Positions 1 to 10,212 of a DNA stretch of 64,000 bases are shown here, in pieces. The DNA lies in the NCBI GenBank assembly GCA_016415585.1, contig CP066552.1:4402001-4466000 (forward strand), in the 5' to 3' direction. Under the pieces are notes generated by a model. That model had not been told where the DNA came from. It did no database searches and was given only the letters and a program-made list of their open reading frames with translations. The first letter of the stretch is position 1. Each line of letters begins with the position of its first letter. Position numbers and translations under genes: made by a program. The stretch comes from Pectobacterium carotovorum. GTDB taxonomy: Bacteria; Pseudomonadota; Gammaproteobacteria; Enterobacterales; Enterobacteriaceae.

Positions 1-812
1 AGCGATTTAAATGCCGCGTAGTAGTTCTGCCACAGTTTCAGGCGACGCTCGTTGATCGGCCGCGCCGCTTCCAACTGGGCCCAGAGGTAGGCAGCCTGAA
101 TATCCGCCATCAGATAGCTTGAACCGATATCCCGCCAGGTGTATTTGTCCACCTGTCCGCGGAAAAACTGGCTCCGGTTGGTGCCTTTTTCACGGATGAT
201 TTCCGCGCGCTCCACCAACCTTGCGTCATTAATCAGCGTGGCTCCGCCCTCACCGCCCGAGGTGTAGTTCTTGGTTTCGTGAAAGCTGAAACAGCCGATA
301 TGGCCGATGGAGCCAAGAACACGGCCCTTGTAGCTGGACATCACGCCCTGCGCGGCATCTTCCACGACATATAAATCGTATTTCTTCGCCAGCGCCATAA
401 TCGCGTCCATCTCGCAGGCCACGCCCGCATAGTGAACCGGCACGATAATGCGCGTCTTTTCCGTGATTGCTGCTTCGATCTTCGTCTCATCAATGTTCAT
501 GGTATCCGGGCGGATATCGACAAACACGATTTTCGCACCGCGCAGCACAAAGGCGTTGGCGGTAGAAACGAAGGTATAGCTCGGCATGATCACTTCATCG
601 CCAGGCTTAACGTCGAGCAGTATCGCAGCCATCTCCAACGAAGCGGTGCAGGAAGGCGTGAGCAGGACTTTTTTGCTGCCGGAATAATGTTCCAGCCACT
701 GCTGACAACGGCGGGTAAAGCCACCATCGCCGCACAATTTGCCGCTGCTCATAGCAGCCTGCATATAATCCAGTTCCGTACCGACAATCGGTGGCGCGTT
801 AAATGGAATCAT
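1..812 (-). CDS. wecE: dTDP-4-amino-4,6-dideoxygalactose transaminase WecE, 3' part beyond window
   Basis: The PLP-dependent sugar aminotransferase of enterobacterial common antigen (ECA) synthesis converts dTDP-4-keto-6-deoxyglucose to dTDP-4-amino-4,6-dideoxygalactose in the cytoplasm. The frame opens with ATG at 812 (MIPFNAPPIVGTELDY) and runs without a stop to base 1, giving 270 of the roughly 376 residues usual for the family. The DegT/DnrJ/EryC1 signature FHETKNYTSGGEGGA is visible, with the Schiff-base lysine at residue 181. It starts four bases after the wecD stop codon, so the two are translated as a unit at the end of the wec operon segment seen here. Identification is firm; only the C-terminus is missing because of the window edge. 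Confidence 0.96.
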   Translation of the reverse strand, partial: MIPFNAPPIVGTELDYMQAAMSSGKLCGDGGFTRRCQQWLEHYSGSKKVLLTPSCTASLEMAAILLDVKPGDEVIMPSYTFVSTANAFVLRGAKIVFVDIRPDTMNIDETKIEAAITEKTRIIVPVHYAGVACEMDAIMALAKKYDLYVVEDAAQGVMSSYKGRVLGSIGHIGCFSFHETKNYTSGGEGGATLINDARLVERAEIIREKGTNRSQFFRGQVDKYTWRDIGSSYLMADIQAAYLWAQLEAARPINERRLKLWQNYYAAFKS

Positions 813-816
813 GTGA

Positions 817-1548
817 TCACCTGTATAACCAATACGCCGTGCTCTCAATCATGGCACCACGGCGAAGATAAAGACGAAGCGCCGCCACGTTGCTAACCTG
901 CGTCGCGACCCGAAGACATATCAACTCTTGTTGTCGACACCACGCTTCCGCCAGCGCCATCAGCTGTGAACCAATGCCCTGTACCGTAACGCCCGGCCAG
1001 ACGCCCAGTAGCCCGATACGTGCATCCGTGTCATCCATTCTACGTAACGTGACCCATCCTTGCGGATTGCCAGCGGCATCTTCCGCCAGTAAACAGCAGT
1101 GGTCGAACGTACCGCGCACGGCGTTTTCAATCCACTGCGCATAGAAACGTCCGCTATCCTCCGACTGATACCACGGAGAACGAAAACGGCTCAGTGCAAA
1201 AACACGTGACGCTGCATCCCTCAGTGCAGGGATATCGTCGAGCGTAGCTTCACGCCAGCACGGTAGCGGTGTCACAACAGTCGCCCGTTGCAGCGGCAGA
1301 CTGAGATCGATCTCGCCTTCCACCAATCGAAAACCAAGATCGGCAAGCGCATCCGCCAGCACCAAATTGTCCGCCGCAATTTTGGCCTGCGTCAGCGTCA
1401 ATGCGTTCAGCGCATCGGGCGTCAACGCAGGTGCAGAAGGCGAAAAATTCAGCTTACCGCTGTCAATCTGGAAGAATTCACTCTCCCAGCCCAGTGGTTC
1501 AACCGTGGCACGAATCTCTTCCTTTCCTATTGATATCGGATGGGTCAT
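817..1548 (-). CDS. wecD: dTDP-fucosamine N-acetyltransferase WecD
   Basis: GNAT-family enzyme that acetylates dTDP-4-amino-4,6-dideoxygalactose with acetyl-CoA to make dTDP-Fuc4NAc, the third ECA sugar donor. The 243-residue product has the GNAT acetyl-CoA-binding loop in the C-terminal third (GVTVQGIGSQLMALAEAW) followed by the typical NVAALRLYLRRGA segment. A GGAG motif lies seven bases before the ATG. It follows rffG after only 42 bp; in E. coli the thymidylyltransferase gene rffH sits at this junction and is absent here. WecE begins immediately downstream. The N-terminal ~100 residues are the more variable part of the family. Confidence 0.94.
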   Translation of the reverse strand: MTHPISIGKEEIRATVEPLGWESEFFQIDSGKLNFSPSAPALTPDALNALTLTQAKIAADNLVLADALADLGFRLVEGEIDLSLPLQRATVVTPLPCWREATLDDIPALRDAASRVFALSRFRSPWYQSEDSGRFYAQWIENAVRGTFDHCCLLAEDAAGNPQGWVTLRRMDDTDARIGLLGVWPGVTVQGIGSQLMALAEAWCRQQELICLRVATQVSNVAALRLYLRRGAMIESTAYWLYR

Positions 1549-1590
1549 CGTTTCGCTCCTTCGTTTCCGCCATCTGGTTCAGGCACGGGT

Positions 1591-2664
1591 TTAGTCGTTC
1601 AGCCCTAAACGCTCGCCGGTATAAGAACCATCCTGCACGCTGCGCCACCATTTTTCGTTATTCAGATACCAACTGACGGTTTTTCTCATGCCCGTCTCAA
1701 ACGTTTCTTCTGGACGCCAGCCCAGCTCACGTTCAATTTTCCCGGCATCGATCGCGTAACGCATATCGTGACCTGGACGGTCTTTCACGTAGGTGATGAG
1801 ATCGCGGTAATGCGCCACGCCAGCGGGCTTATTCGGTGCCAGCTCTTCCAGCAGCGCGCAAATGGTCTGCACCACTTCAATGTTTTTGCGCTCGTTGTGA
1901 CCACCGATGTTGTACGTCTCACCGATTTCGCCTTCCGTTACTACTTTGTACAATGCACGAGCGTGGTCTTCGACAAACAGCCAGTCACGGATTTGCGCGC
2001 CGTCACCGTAAACCGGTAACGGTTTGCCCGCGACCGCATTCAGGATCACCAGCGGAATCAGCTTCTCTGGGAAATGGTAAGGGCCGTAGTTATTCGAGCA
2101 GTTGGTGATAACCGTCGGGAACCCGTAGGTGCGCAGCCAGGCGCGAACCAGATGGTCGCTGGAGGCTTTCGATGCGGAATAAGGGCTGCTTGGCGCATAA
2201 GGCGTGGTTTCTGTAAACAGATCGTCCGTCCCGTGCAGGTCACCAAACACTTCATCGGTAGAGATATGGTGAAAACGGAACGCACGCTTGTCCGCATCAG
2301 CCAAGTTCTGCCAGTAGTGGCGTGCCGCTTCCAACATCGTATAGGTGCCGACAATATTAGTTTCGATAAACGCCGCCGGGCCATCAATAGAGCGATCGAC
2401 GTGGCTTTCTGCCGCCAGATGCATCACCAGCGCAGGCTGGTAAGCCGTAAAGACACGGTCCAATTCAGCACGATCGCAGATATCCACCTGCTCGAACGCG
2501 AAGCGTGAACTATCAGCAACGGGAGCCAGCGAAGACAGGTTGCCCGCATAGGTCAGCTTATCGACAACAACGACGCTGTCCTGCGTTTCCGTCAGAATGT
2601 ATCTGACCAACGCCGAACCAATAAATCCAGCACCACCGGTAATTAAAATACGTTTCAACGCCAT
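1591..2664 (-). CDS. rffG: dTDP-glucose 4,6-dehydratase RffG
   Basis: Short-chain dehydrogenase/reductase of the extended type that converts dTDP-glucose to dTDP-4-keto-6-deoxyglucose, feeding WecE and WecD. The 357-residue protein shows the NAD-binding GGAGFIGS (10-17), the dehydratase triad segment STDEVFG (Thr136, Asp137, Glu138) and the YSASK catalytic pair (Tyr162, Lys166). Its start overlaps the wecC stop by 10 bp, indicating translational coupling. A paralogue for O-antigen rhamnose (RmlB) would look almost the same, but the position inside the wec operon supports RffG. Confidence 0.95.
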   Translation of the reverse strand: MALKRILITGGAGFIGSALVRYILTETQDSVVVVDKLTYAGNLSSLAPVADSSRFAFEQVDICDRAELDRVFTAYQPALVMHLAAESHVDRSIDGPAAFIETNIVGTYTMLEAARHYWQNLADADKRAFRFHHISTDEVFGDLHGTDDLFTETTPYAPSSPYSASKASSDHLVRAWLRTYGFPTVITNCSNNYGPYHFPEKLIPLVILNAVAGKPLPVYGDGAQIRDWLFVEDHARALYKVVTEGEIGETYNIGGHNERKNIEVVQTICALLEELAPNKPAGVAHYRDLITYVKDRPGHDMRYAIDAGKIERELGWRPEETFETGMRKTVSWYLNNEKWWRSVQDGSYTGERLGLND

Positions 2665-3917
2665 ACTCCTTTGGTATCAATAACCCACTGTTGTTTCACA
2701 TCTTCTGGGTTAACCGCTTTAAACTGACGGTGGTCGACCAGCATTACCAGCACATCGGCTTCTTTTAATGCACTGCTGGTATCGACCAGTTTTACCTGTC
2801 CGGCCAACACGGACGGCAGGTGTTTGACATTCGGTTCGACGGCTAACGTCACGCCGGTATTCCACTGTGCAATCATGGACGTAATCCCTACCGCGGGACT
2901 TTCACGCAGATCGTCAATATCGGGCTTGAACGCCAGCCCGAAGCAGGCCACCGTAACCTCGCTCGCGCGTTTATCCGTTTGCGCCAGATAATCCGCCACG
3001 GCTGCTTTTACGCGATCCACCACCCAGAGCGGTTTGCCATCGTTCACCAGTCTGGCGGTATGAATCAACCGAGCCTGCTGCGGATTCTGCGCCACGATGA
3101 ACCAGGGGTCGACAGCGATGCAGTGCCCGCCGACGCCAGGGCCGGGTTGCAGGATATTGACGCGGGGATGGCGGTTTGCCAATCGGATAAGTTCCCATAC
3201 GTTAATGTTTTGTTCGGCACAAATCAGCGAGAGCTCATTGGCGAAAGCAATATTGACGTCGCGGAAGCTGTTTTCCGTCAGCTTGCACATTTCGGCGGTG
3301 CGGGAGTTAGTAACCACACACTCACCTTCGAGGAAGATTTTGTACAGTTCGCTCGCGCGAGCAGAGCACACTGGAGTCATGCCGCCAATGACGCGATCGT
3401 TTTTAATCAGCTCGACCACGACCTGCCCCGGCAGCACGCGTTCAGGACAATAGGCAATATTGATATCCGCCGTTTCCCCAACCTGCTGCGGAAACGTCAA
3501 GTCAGGACGCGCGTCAGCCAGCCACTCGGCCATTTGCTCCGTCGCCCCCACGGGGGATGTCGATTCCAGAATCACCAGATCGCCTTTCTTCAGAACAGGC
3601 GCGATGGACGCCGCAGCAGCCTGAACATAGGCCAGATCGGGTTCGTGATCGCCTTTGAAAGGGGTAGGAACGGCGATCAGGAAAGCATCTGCTGGCACAG
3701 GCTTTATCATCGCCTGGAGGTAACCATTTTCCACTGCCACTTTGACCAACGAATCCAGATCGGGCTCGACGATATGGATTTCGCCGCGATTAATGGTTTC
3801 GACCGCCAGTTTGTTCACATCGATACCGATGACTTTTTTTTGGCGCGACGCAAACGCCGCGGCGGTGGGTAAACCGATGTAGCCCAAACCGATTACGGAA
3901 ATGGTAGTAAAGCTCAT
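2655..3917 (-). CDS. wecC: UDP-N-acetyl-D-mannosamine dehydrogenase WecC
   Basis: NAD-dependent four-electron dehydrogenase that oxidises UDP-ManNAc to UDP-ManNAcA for the second ECA sugar. The 420 residues match the usual family length. The N-terminal Rossmann motif is [10 protein letters not shown] (10-19); the thiohemiacetal-forming cysteine is Cys266 in [15 protein letters not shown]; the C-terminal UDP-binding domain follows. The gene overlaps rffG downstream, but upstream it is separated from wecB by 350 bp of repeat sequence, which is unusual because wecB and wecC are normally adjacent. Confidence 0.96.
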   Translation of the reverse strand: MSFTTISVIGLGYIGLPTAAAFASRQKKVIGIDVNKLAVETINRGEIHIVEPDLDSLVKVAVENGYLQAMIKPVPADAFLIAVPTPFKGDHEPDLAYVQAAAASIAPVLKKGDLVILESTSPVGATEQMAEWLADARPDLTFPQQVGETADINIAYCPERVLPGQVVVELIKNDRVIGGMTPVCSARASELYKIFLEGECVVTNSRTAEMCKLTENSFRDVNIAFANELSLICAEQNINVWELIRLANRHPRVNILQPGPGVGGHCIAVDPWFIVAQNPQQARLIHTARLVNDGKPLWVVDRVKAAVADYLAQTDKRASEVTVACFGLAFKPDIDDLRESPAVGITSMIAQWNTGVTLAVEPNVKHLPSVLAGQVKLVDTSSALKEADVLVMLVDHRQFKAVNPEDVKQQWVIDTKGVWR

Positions 3918-4267
3918 AGTGTCACCTGATAATTTTTATGTCTGCACCGCAGAGCGGCGTTTAACATGGATCTGAGTAATTCTCGGATGCTGATAGATGC
4001 ATTGAGCGGTGATAATGGGTAGATCGTAAAGACGCTGTGAATACCTCCCTGTACGCTCGGATTGCGCAGATATGAATCTCATCCCTGAGATTCACCCTTT
4101 CAGGGCCGTCGCTAGCGACGTTCAAAAACGTTCCTGACGTTTTTGTCCATGGCGCAAACGCTTTACTCTTCTATCCCATTATCACCGTTTGCATTCTGTA
4201 AATCGGCTCTTCGCAGCCCGAAAATGTACTTAGCGATTTTTTATGTCGGGCCGTCGCATAGCGACGT
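3918..4267. repeat. Repeat-filled gap between wecB and wecC
   Basis: No gene is seen in these 350 bp. Two related stem-loop units stand out, at 4103-4145 and 4248-4292. Each begins GGGCCGTCGC, contains a GTCGC..GCGAC palindrome, and ends in a second hairpin with a TCCTG loop flanked by A-rich and T-rich arms. A perfect 8-bp inverted repeat (GAATCTCA/TGAGATTC) lies at 4073-4092. Part of the first unit recurs near 59351, so this is a dispersed element rather than local sequence. The second unit supplies the last codons and stop of wecB. Whether the hairpins attenuate or process the wec message is unknown. Confidence 0.7.
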
Positions 4268-5398
4268 TTAAAATCGCTCCTGGCGATTTTTTAAAGCATC
4301 AACGATGCGTTGACAGGCTTGTCCATCACCATAAGGGTTATGAGCGCGACTCATTGCCTGATACGCCTCTTCATCCGTCAACAGCATAGATACCGCATCG
4401 ACAATACTGGTTACTTCCGTACCTACCAGCTTGACCGTACCCGCTTCAACCGCCTCCGGCCGTTCTGTCGTATCACGCATCACCAATACGGGCTTGCCTA
4501 ACGACGGCGCTTCTTCCTGAATGCCGCCCGAGTCGGTCAAAATCATGTAAGAACGATTCATCAGGTACACGAAAGGCAGATAGTCCTGTGGCGCAATCAG
4601 CATCACATTATCAATGCCGCTCAGGATGCGATTCACAGGTTCACTGACGTTAGGATTCAAATGGACCGGATACACAATTTGTACTTCAGGGTGTCGACGG
4701 GCGATATCGGCCAGCGCACTGCAAATGCGTTCAAAACCACCGCCAAAACTCTCGCGACGGTGTCCGGTAACCAGAATCAGCTTCTTGTTGTCGTCTAAAA
4801 AAGCATATTTTTCATCGAGGCTGCGGCGTAATGCGGCGTCCCCTAGAATGCGATCGCGCACCCAGAACAACGCATCAATCACCGTATTACCCGTCACAAA
4901 AATATGCCGGTCAGACAGATGCTCACGCAGTAAATTTTGGCGGGAATTTTCCGTCGGGGCGAAATGGTACATCGCCAAATGTCCGGTCAGTTTGCGGTTA
5001 GCTTCTTCCGGCCAGGGCGAGTAGAGATTGCCAGTACGCAATCCCGCTTCTACGTGGCCGACGGGGATACGCTGATAAAACGCCGCAAGACTGGTTGCCA
5101 ACGTTGTGGTGGTATCGCCGTGTACCAACACCAAGTCCGGTTTGAATTCCGCCATAACGGGTTCAAGTCCCGATAAAATCCGGCAGGATATCTCACTGAG
5201 TCCCTGTCCCGGTCGCATAATATCCAGATCGTAATCCGGCGTAATATCGAACAAACGCAGCACCTGATCCAGCATCTCCCGGTGCTGGGCTGTTACGCAA
5301 ATTCTCGATTCAAAGGCTCCATCCTGAGCCAAGGCATGAACCAGCGGTGCCATTTTTATGGCTTCCGGCCGGGTGCCGAAAACAGTCAATACTTTCAC
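4268..5398 (-). CDS. wecB: UDP-N-acetylglucosamine 2-epimerase WecB
   Basis: Non-hydrolysing epimerase that interconverts UDP-GlcNAc and UDP-ManNAc, the entry to the ManNAcA branch of ECA. The 376-residue product has the family landmarks [12 protein letters not shown] near residue 8, VHGDTTTT and EAGLRTGN in the N-terminal half, and [16 protein letters not shown] in the C-terminal UDP-binding half. The last eight residues (KNRQERF region) and the stop codon are encoded inside a dispersed stem-loop repeat, so the extreme C-terminus may have been replaced by repeat insertion. Wzz lies 67 bp upstream. Confidence 0.96.
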   Translation of the reverse strand: MKVLTVFGTRPEAIKMAPLVHALAQDGAFESRICVTAQHREMLDQVLRLFDITPDYDLDIMRPGQGLSEISCRILSGLEPVMAEFKPDLVLVHGDTTTTLATSLAAFYQRIPVGHVEAGLRTGNLYSPWPEEANRKLTGHLAMYHFAPTENSRQNLLREHLSDRHIFVTGNTVIDALFWVRDRILGDAALRRSLDEKYAFLDDNKKLILVTGHRRESFGGGFERICSALADIARRHPEVQIVYPVHLNPNVSEPVNRILSGIDNVMLIAPQDYLPFVYLMNRSYMILTDSGGIQEEAPSLGKPVLVMRDTTERPEAVEAGTVKLVGTEVTSIVDAVSMLLTDEEAYQAMSRAHNPYGDGQACQRIVDALKNRQERF

Positions 5399-5465
5399 AT
5401 TGAATCTCTTTAATCAGGTTAGACGCAGACGCTCGCAGAGCATCAGACGCGAATCAGCAAGCTGG

Positions 5466-6512
5466 TTAGCGCGGACGGCGAGCCAAGGCAACACCCGCAC
5501 CGACGAGCGCACCAATCGCCCCCCACATCACCATCAGGAATGCCCGGCGTGGGCTGTCTCGCTTCACCGGTTCTTCCGGCGTACGCAAATAACGATACGT
5601 CTGGAAAGCCGCCTCAAGCGTTGGGCCAACGTTCAGCGTCGCCAACATCGCGCGATTTTGATCATAATCCAGTTCGTAGTGCGGGCCGCTGGTCTGCAAC
5701 GTTTCCAGTCGGGCTTGAAGCATCGGCCTGCCAAGCAGGAACATTTCCGATGCGGGGATTTCGTCTGCGGGTGTATCCGTCTGGCTACGGCTAATACCTT
5801 GCTGCTGGGCAATTTTCAACGCCAGTTCAACGCTGCGGACTTCGCGATCGTAAATCGCTTTTGCTACCGCTTCCTGACGCTTGATTTGTGACTTCATGAA
5901 AATGGTTCTGGCCGCCCAGGCACCCTTGATCTCTTCATTCAGGTGGCTGGCTGCACGCTGGCTGGCAAAAGCCACATACTGACGAAGCAACGTGTTGGAA
6001 TCTTTAGAGGTTTCCGCCACCAGCTTCACGGAATCATTGGTTTTTTTCCCGTCGTCACGCGGCGTAAACTGAATATTGTTGACCAGTTCATCCAGCAGAG
6101 CCGCATCAGCTTTTCCATCACCTTCCAGACGCTGCTTATAATAGTCAGTCTGTAACCAGAAATCGCGGCGAGTATCATAGGCCGCTAATTGCATGATGAA
6201 TTCGTCATAAGCATCAGCCGAAATAGACGGTTGCTCTGGCTGAGGCGTGGAAAAAGAGCGAGCGTCGAGGTTACGCAGGAATTGCTGTTGCGAATAATAC
6301 CCGCCCAGCATATTGACCGTCGGCTTGTCAGTAATCGCTGTCGCGCTCCACTCCTGTTTAACAAGATAGGAATAGCATAATGCCACAATGGCAAAAAGCA
6401 GGCCGATCGCTATCGGCCATACCTTTCCACGCCACAGCAGGCGAAATAAACCACGGATATCCAATTCGTTATCAATCAACGCATTCCCGGTAGACAAGTT
6501 CTCTGATTTCAT
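5466..6512 (-). CDS. wzzE: ECA chain-length modulator WzzE
   Basis: Polysaccharide co-polymerase of the inner membrane that sets ECA chain length together with WzyE. The 348 residues equal the E. coli length. One membrane segment lies near residues 32-52 (WPIAIGLLFAIVALCYSYLV) and a second close to the C-terminus (about 325-343); between them is the large periplasmic helical domain. It starts 21 bp after the wecA stop, as the second gene of the operon. Regulators of O-antigen length are related, but context decides for WzzE. Confidence 0.94.
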   Translation of the reverse strand: MKSENLSTGNALIDNELDIRGLFRLLWRGKVWPIAIGLLFAIVALCYSYLVKQEWSATAITDKPTVNMLGGYYSQQQFLRNLDARSFSTPQPEQPSISADAYDEFIMQLAAYDTRRDFWLQTDYYKQRLEGDGKADAALLDELVNNIQFTPRDDGKKTNDSVKLVAETSKDSNTLLRQYVAFASQRAASHLNEEIKGAWAARTIFMKSQIKRQEAVAKAIYDREVRSVELALKIAQQQGISRSQTDTPADEIPASEMFLLGRPMLQARLETLQTSGPHYELDYDQNRAMLATLNVGPTLEAAFQTYRYLRTPEEPVKRDSPRRAFLMVMWGAIGALVGAGVALARRPR

Positions 6513-6533
6513 TACTTCCCCAAAATTATTTGG

Positions 6534-7631
6534 TCAGGATGACTGCTTTTGCTCATCAGAATGCCGCATACGGCGTTTGATTCGCTTGATAAAACGGGCG
6601 ACCCGCCATGCTCGTTTCAGGCAGTAGCCATACAGTAGAAATGCAAGCAAGAACAATGCCAACATGAACCATTCGGGTATGAAAAAGAAATATTCTCCCA
6701 ACACGCCGACCGCTGCCAACAAGGCGGCGGCAAGCGTAATCAACACAAATGCCTGGCGGGAAGAAAAGCCAGCCCGCATCATTAAATGATGGATATGCTG
6801 TCGGTCAGGCGAGAACGGGCTCATCCCTTTGCGCAAGCGCCGGTACATAATGGCAATCATATCGATCAGCGGGATAGCGATGATCCACAGTGCCGTAACC
6901 GGGTTAATCGGATGCCGTGGGCCTTGCGTTATTTGAATCAGCAGCCAGATGGCCGTGAAGCCAATCATCGTGCTACCTGCATCGCCCATGAACACCTTGT
7001 AGCGGGGTCCAAACATGCCGAGATTAAGCAGAATATAAGGTAAGGTCGCGGCAATCATGGCGAAACACCATAATGCCAAATTCGTATGGCCACTCAGATA
7101 CAGCAAAATCCCCATCGCCCCAAATGAGACACTGGACAATCCGCCGAGCAATCCATCGATCCCGTCCACCATATTGAACGCATTGATCGCCGCCCAAACG
7201 GCAAACAGCGTGACCAGATAGCCAAACGGCCCCAGCCCCATCTGCCACGGACCGAAAATATATCCCAGATTGTGTATCGTCAAACCAGCGAAAGCCATCA
7301 TCACGACGGCAACAAACGCCTGCACAACAGCACGAATTTTCACACTGATATCAAAACGATCGTCCAGCATGCCGATAAATACCAGCACACCCGCGCACAG
7401 CAGGTAAAGACGGAAGTTGGGGATATATTGATCGGTAATGAAGTAAGTAAAGCAGATACCCGCATACACGGAGATACCACCAACCAGAGGCACAAGACCC
7501 CGATGGCGTTTACGGTAGTTGGGACGATCGACAAGCCCTATTTTACCCGCGATGCTGCGAGCAAAAAAAAGGAAGCCTAAAGAAAACAAGAAAATAAATA
7601 GTAATTCGGTACTCATAGTGAGTAAGTTCAC
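6534..7631 (-). CDS. wecA: UDP-GlcNAc:undecaprenyl-phosphate GlcNAc-1-phosphate transferase WecA
   Basis: Polytopic inner-membrane enzyme that begins ECA, and often O-antigen, synthesis by transferring GlcNAc-1-P to undecaprenyl phosphate. Hydrophobic segments run through the 365 residues. Catalytic landmarks are the Asp pair DDRFD (90-94), NAFNMVDGIDGL (149-160), MGDAGSTMIG and HIHHLMMRAGFSSRQAF. The start is GTG at 7631, giving MNLLT as in E. coli. First gene of the wec operon; rho lies about 340 bp upstream on the same strand, as in other enterobacteria. Confidence 0.96.
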   Translation of the reverse strand: MNLLTMSTELLFIFLFSLGFLFFARSIAGKIGLVDRPNYRKRHRGLVPLVGGISVYAGICFTYFITDQYIPNFRLYLLCAGVLVFIGMLDDRFDISVKIRAVVQAFVAVVMMAFAGLTIHNLGYIFGPWQMGLGPFGYLVTLFAVWAAINAFNMVDGIDGLLGGLSSVSFGAMGILLYLSGHTNLALWCFAMIAATLPYILLNLGMFGPRYKVFMGDAGSTMIGFTAIWLLIQITQGPRHPINPVTALWIIAIPLIDMIAIMYRRLRKGMSPFSPDRQHIHHLMMRAGFSSRQAFVLITLAAALLAAVGVLGEYFFFIPEWFMLALFLLAFLLYGYCLKRAWRVARFIKRIKRRMRHSDEQKQSS

Positions 7632-7774
7632 CGTTAACAGCTGCGCTGTAGCTGTTCAGTATAGACTCGGTTTACGCCTTATATCCTATCGCCCACGTTG
7701 ATCGCCAGTACAAATTGAGTGATAACCGAGACTTCCCGGTAGAAAGCCCCTCCACATCCGATCAATTAGGGGAT

Positions 7775-7803
7775 AAAAAAACGCCACGACCCAGCGTGGC
7801 GTT
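7775..7803 (-). terminator. Rho-independent terminator after rho
   Basis: On the minus strand a 9-bp GC-rich stem (AACGCCACG / CGTGGCGTT) is followed directly by a run of six T. It lies about 170 bp beyond the rho stop codon and upstream of wecA, so it should separate the two transcription units. Confidence 0.85.
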
Positions 7804-7821
7804 CCCCGAGTTATCCGTAAT

Positions 7822-7956
7822 GTACCCGTCATACTTCAAGTCGCATGTGCGTTGGCAATACTCGGCTCATCTCTGAGCCTCGTCCTAAAGGGTCAACGCT
7901 TCACGTTGTTCAAAACGTTAACGTTTTGTCCTGCAACTCGAATTATTTAGGGTATA
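7822..7956. repeat. ERIC-family intergenic repeat, variant centre
   Basis: The outer arms match the enterobacterial ERIC/IRU element: TACCCGTCATACTTCAAG at one end and CAACTCGAATTATTTAGGGTATA at the other, forming a long imperfect inverted repeat. The classical ERIC core is replaced by a different palindromic centre (CAACGCTTCACGTTGTTC and AAAACGTTAACGTTTT). It sits between the rho stop and the rho terminator, so it is transcribed in the rho 3' untranslated region. Two relatives occur at 33351 and 58888. Confidence 0.85.
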
Positions 7957-7975
7957 TATAGATGAACGCCCGGAT

Positions 7976-9235
7976 TTATGAACGTTTCATCATATCGAAG
8001 AATTCATCGTTGGTTTTTGTCATCGCCAACTTGTTGATGAGGAATTCCATCGCGTCGATCTCACCCATTGGGTGGATGATCTTGCGTAGAATCCACATCT
8101 TCTGCAATTCTTCAGAGGTGGTAAGCAGTTCTTCTTTACGCGTACCGGAACGGTTGTAATCAATCGCCGGGAACACGCGTTTTTCTGCGATTTTACGCGC
8201 CAGGTGCAGTTCCATATTACCTGTACCTTTAAATTCTTCGTAAATCACTTCGTCCATCTTGGAACCGGTATCAACCAGCGCGGTGGCGATGATTGTCAGG
8301 CTACCGCCTTCCTCGACGTTACGCGCCGCACCGAAGAAACGCTTCGGACGATGTAGGGCGTTAGCATCAACACCACCGGTCAACACTTTGCCCGAAGCCG
8401 GAACCACGGTGTTGTAGGCACGCGCCAGACGGGTAATGGAGTCCAGCAGGATGATAACGTCTTTCTTATGCTCAACCAGACGCTTCGCTTTTTCGATCAC
8501 CATTTCAGCAACCTGAACGTGACGGGAAGCCGGTTCGTCAAACGTTGACGCAACCACTTCACCCTTCACCAGACGCTGCATCTCGGTAACTTCTTCCGGA
8601 CGTTCGTCAATCAGCAGCACCATCAGCACACAGTCAGGATGGTTGTAAGCGATGCTCTGTGCGATGTTCTGCAGCAGCATAGTTTTACCCGCTTTTGGCG
8701 GTGCAACGATCAGACCACGTTGACCACGGCCGATCGGCGAAGCCAGATCCAGCACACGCGCCGTCAGATCTTCTGTCGAACCGTTACCACGCTCCATACG
8801 CAGACGAGAGTTTGCATGCAGCGGTGTTAAGTTTTCGAACAGGATCTTGTTGCGGGCGTTTTCAGGTTTGTCGTAGTTGACTTCGTTAACTTTCAGCAGC
8901 GCAAAGTAGCGTTCACCCTCTTTCGGCGGACGAATCTTGCCAGAAATGGTGTCACCAGTGCGGAGGTTAAAACGGCGGATTTGGCTGGGAGAAACGTAGA
9001 TATCATCGGGGCCTGCGAGGTAGGAGCTGTCTGCGGAGCGGAGAAAGCCGAAGCCATCCTGCAATATCTCCAGCACACCATCGCCGAAAATATCCTCGCC
9101 GCTTTTTGCATGCTGTTTCAGAATCGCGAAGATAATATCCTGTTTGCGCATGCGAACCTGGTTTTCCAGGCCCATATTTTCGCCAAGAGTAATTAACTCA
9201 GAAACTGGCGTATTCTTTAATTCGGTAAGATTCAT
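7976..9235 (-). CDS. rho: Transcription termination factor Rho
   Basis: Hexameric RNA-dependent ATPase/helicase that terminates transcription. The product from ATG 9235 ([18 protein letters not shown]) is 419 residues, the standard length; an in-frame GTG further upstream would add 38 residues unlike the family and is rejected. The N-terminal cold-shock-like RNA-binding domain contains [15 protein letters not shown]; the Walker A motif is APPKAGKT near 178-185; Walker B lies at VLMVLLIDE; the R-loop region includes [10 protein letters not shown] and GTGNMELHL. Family knowledge says expression is autoregulated through the long leader upstream. Confidence 0.98.
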   Translation of the reverse strand: MNLTELKNTPVSELITLGENMGLENQVRMRKQDIIFAILKQHAKSGEDIFGDGVLEILQDGFGFLRSADSSYLAGPDDIYVSPSQIRRFNLRTGDTISGKIRPPKEGERYFALLKVNEVNYDKPENARNKILFENLTPLHANSRLRMERGNGSTEDLTARVLDLASPIGRGQRGLIVAPPKAGKTMLLQNIAQSIAYNHPDCVLMVLLIDERPEEVTEMQRLVKGEVVASTFDEPASRHVQVAEMVIEKAKRLVEHKKDVIILLDSITRLARAYNTVVPASGKVLTGGVDANALHRPKRFFGAARNVEEGGSLTIIATALVDTGSKMDEVIYEEFKGTGNMELHLARKIAEKRVFPAIDYNRSGTRKEELLTTSEELQKMWILRKIIHPMGEIDAMEFLINKLAMTKTNDEFFDMMKRS

Positions 9236-9767
9236 AGTGGTGGGTTCTTTAACTCGGGGTAAATCTCGAACTATTAACGTGAATGGTATGGCAGGATCAT
9301 CCGTGCCTCTATAGCTGCCTTCAACCACCGGATTCCTGTCTGGTTTCACACCTGAAGCGCATTAAATCCGCGCAAAACGACATCCGCATAAACGATATCT
9401 GCATAAATCAACGGCAGGAGATCGAAGACACATAAAACCAATTATTGTAAAACTAGCAGACTGTCCAAATCGGATAACAAACGTGCTATAAAACAATCAT
9501 CATGTTTGAAAAAAATCGTCATGTTTGAAAAAAATCGCTCTGTAAAAAATTACTTTGCAAAACAACGATTTTTCGATTTCGACACAGAATAATGCTTTAG
9601 ACTCTAACTTTTAGGCTTAAGCCTAAGGGCTTAAACATAGGCAAGTACGATATGCAGTGATGAAGAATCTAACATGCTTCCCGACGAGCGGCAAGCAGTC
9701 AATATGAGAATTACATATTGCCCAATTGCGCCCGTCGGCAACACCCTTTAGAAGGGTATCAAGCTAA
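9236..9767. promoter_or_regulatory. rho leader and trxA-rho intergenic region
   Basis: This 532-bp stretch holds no convincing gene. In E. coli the matching region contains the rho promoter, the autoregulated leader and the short rhoL peptide; I could not find a recognisable rhoL reading frame. A perfect tandem duplication of a 19-bp unit (TCATGTTTGAAAAAAATCG) occupies 9500-9537. A weak inverted repeat (CCCTTTAGAAGGG) lies near 9744 just past the trxA stop. Confidence 0.5.
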
Positions 9768-10094
9768 TTACAGATTTGCCGTCAGGAACTCTTTCAGTTG
9801 CCCTTTGGACAGCGCGCCGACTTTCGTCGCAGCGACTTCGCCGTTTTTAAACAGCAGCAGAGTAGGGATGCCACGGATACCATATTTTGGTGCGGTAGCC
9901 GGGTTTTCATCAATGTTCAACTTGGTAACCGTCAGTTTACCTTCAAACTCTTCAGCAATTTCATCCAGAATAGGAGCGATCATTTTGCAAGGACCACACC
10001 ACTCAGCCCAGAAATCAACCAAGATAGCGCCCTCAGCTTGCAATACTTTCGTGCCGAAGCTGTCATCAGTCAGGTGAATTATTTTATCGCTCAT
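9768..10094 (-). CDS. trxA: Thioredoxin 1
   Basis: General cytoplasmic protein disulfide reductase, reduced by thioredoxin reductase with NADPH. The 108-residue protein has the redox-active WCGPC with Cys33 and Cys36, preceded by FWAE and followed by KMIAP, and the conserved [14 protein letters not shown] segment with the cis-proline. Divergent from rhlB across 118 bp, the standard enterobacterial arrangement. Confidence 0.98.
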   Translation of the reverse strand: MSDKIIHLTDDSFGTKVLQAEGAILVDFWAEWCGPCKMIAPILDEIAEEFEGKLTVTKLNIDENPATAPKYGIRGIPTLLLFKNGEVAATKVGALSKGQLKEFLTANL

Positions 10095-10212
10095 ATTTTA
10101 CTCCGCAGGATTATTTCTACCTTGTTGGTGTAGCATTAACCAACAACGGCTTGACTTTATTTCACCGGATACGCTTTCGTAAAGCAATAGTTAGCTGATA
10201 TTCTACCACACT

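Noticed and set aside
2979..3872. 297-codon plus-strand frame opposite wecC
   Set aside because: It is a shadow of wecC, which has full-length family motifs on the minus strand.
9236..9349. N-terminal extension of Rho by 38 residues
   Set aside because: It begins at GTG, has no family counterpart, and the shorter start gives the standard 419-residue protein.
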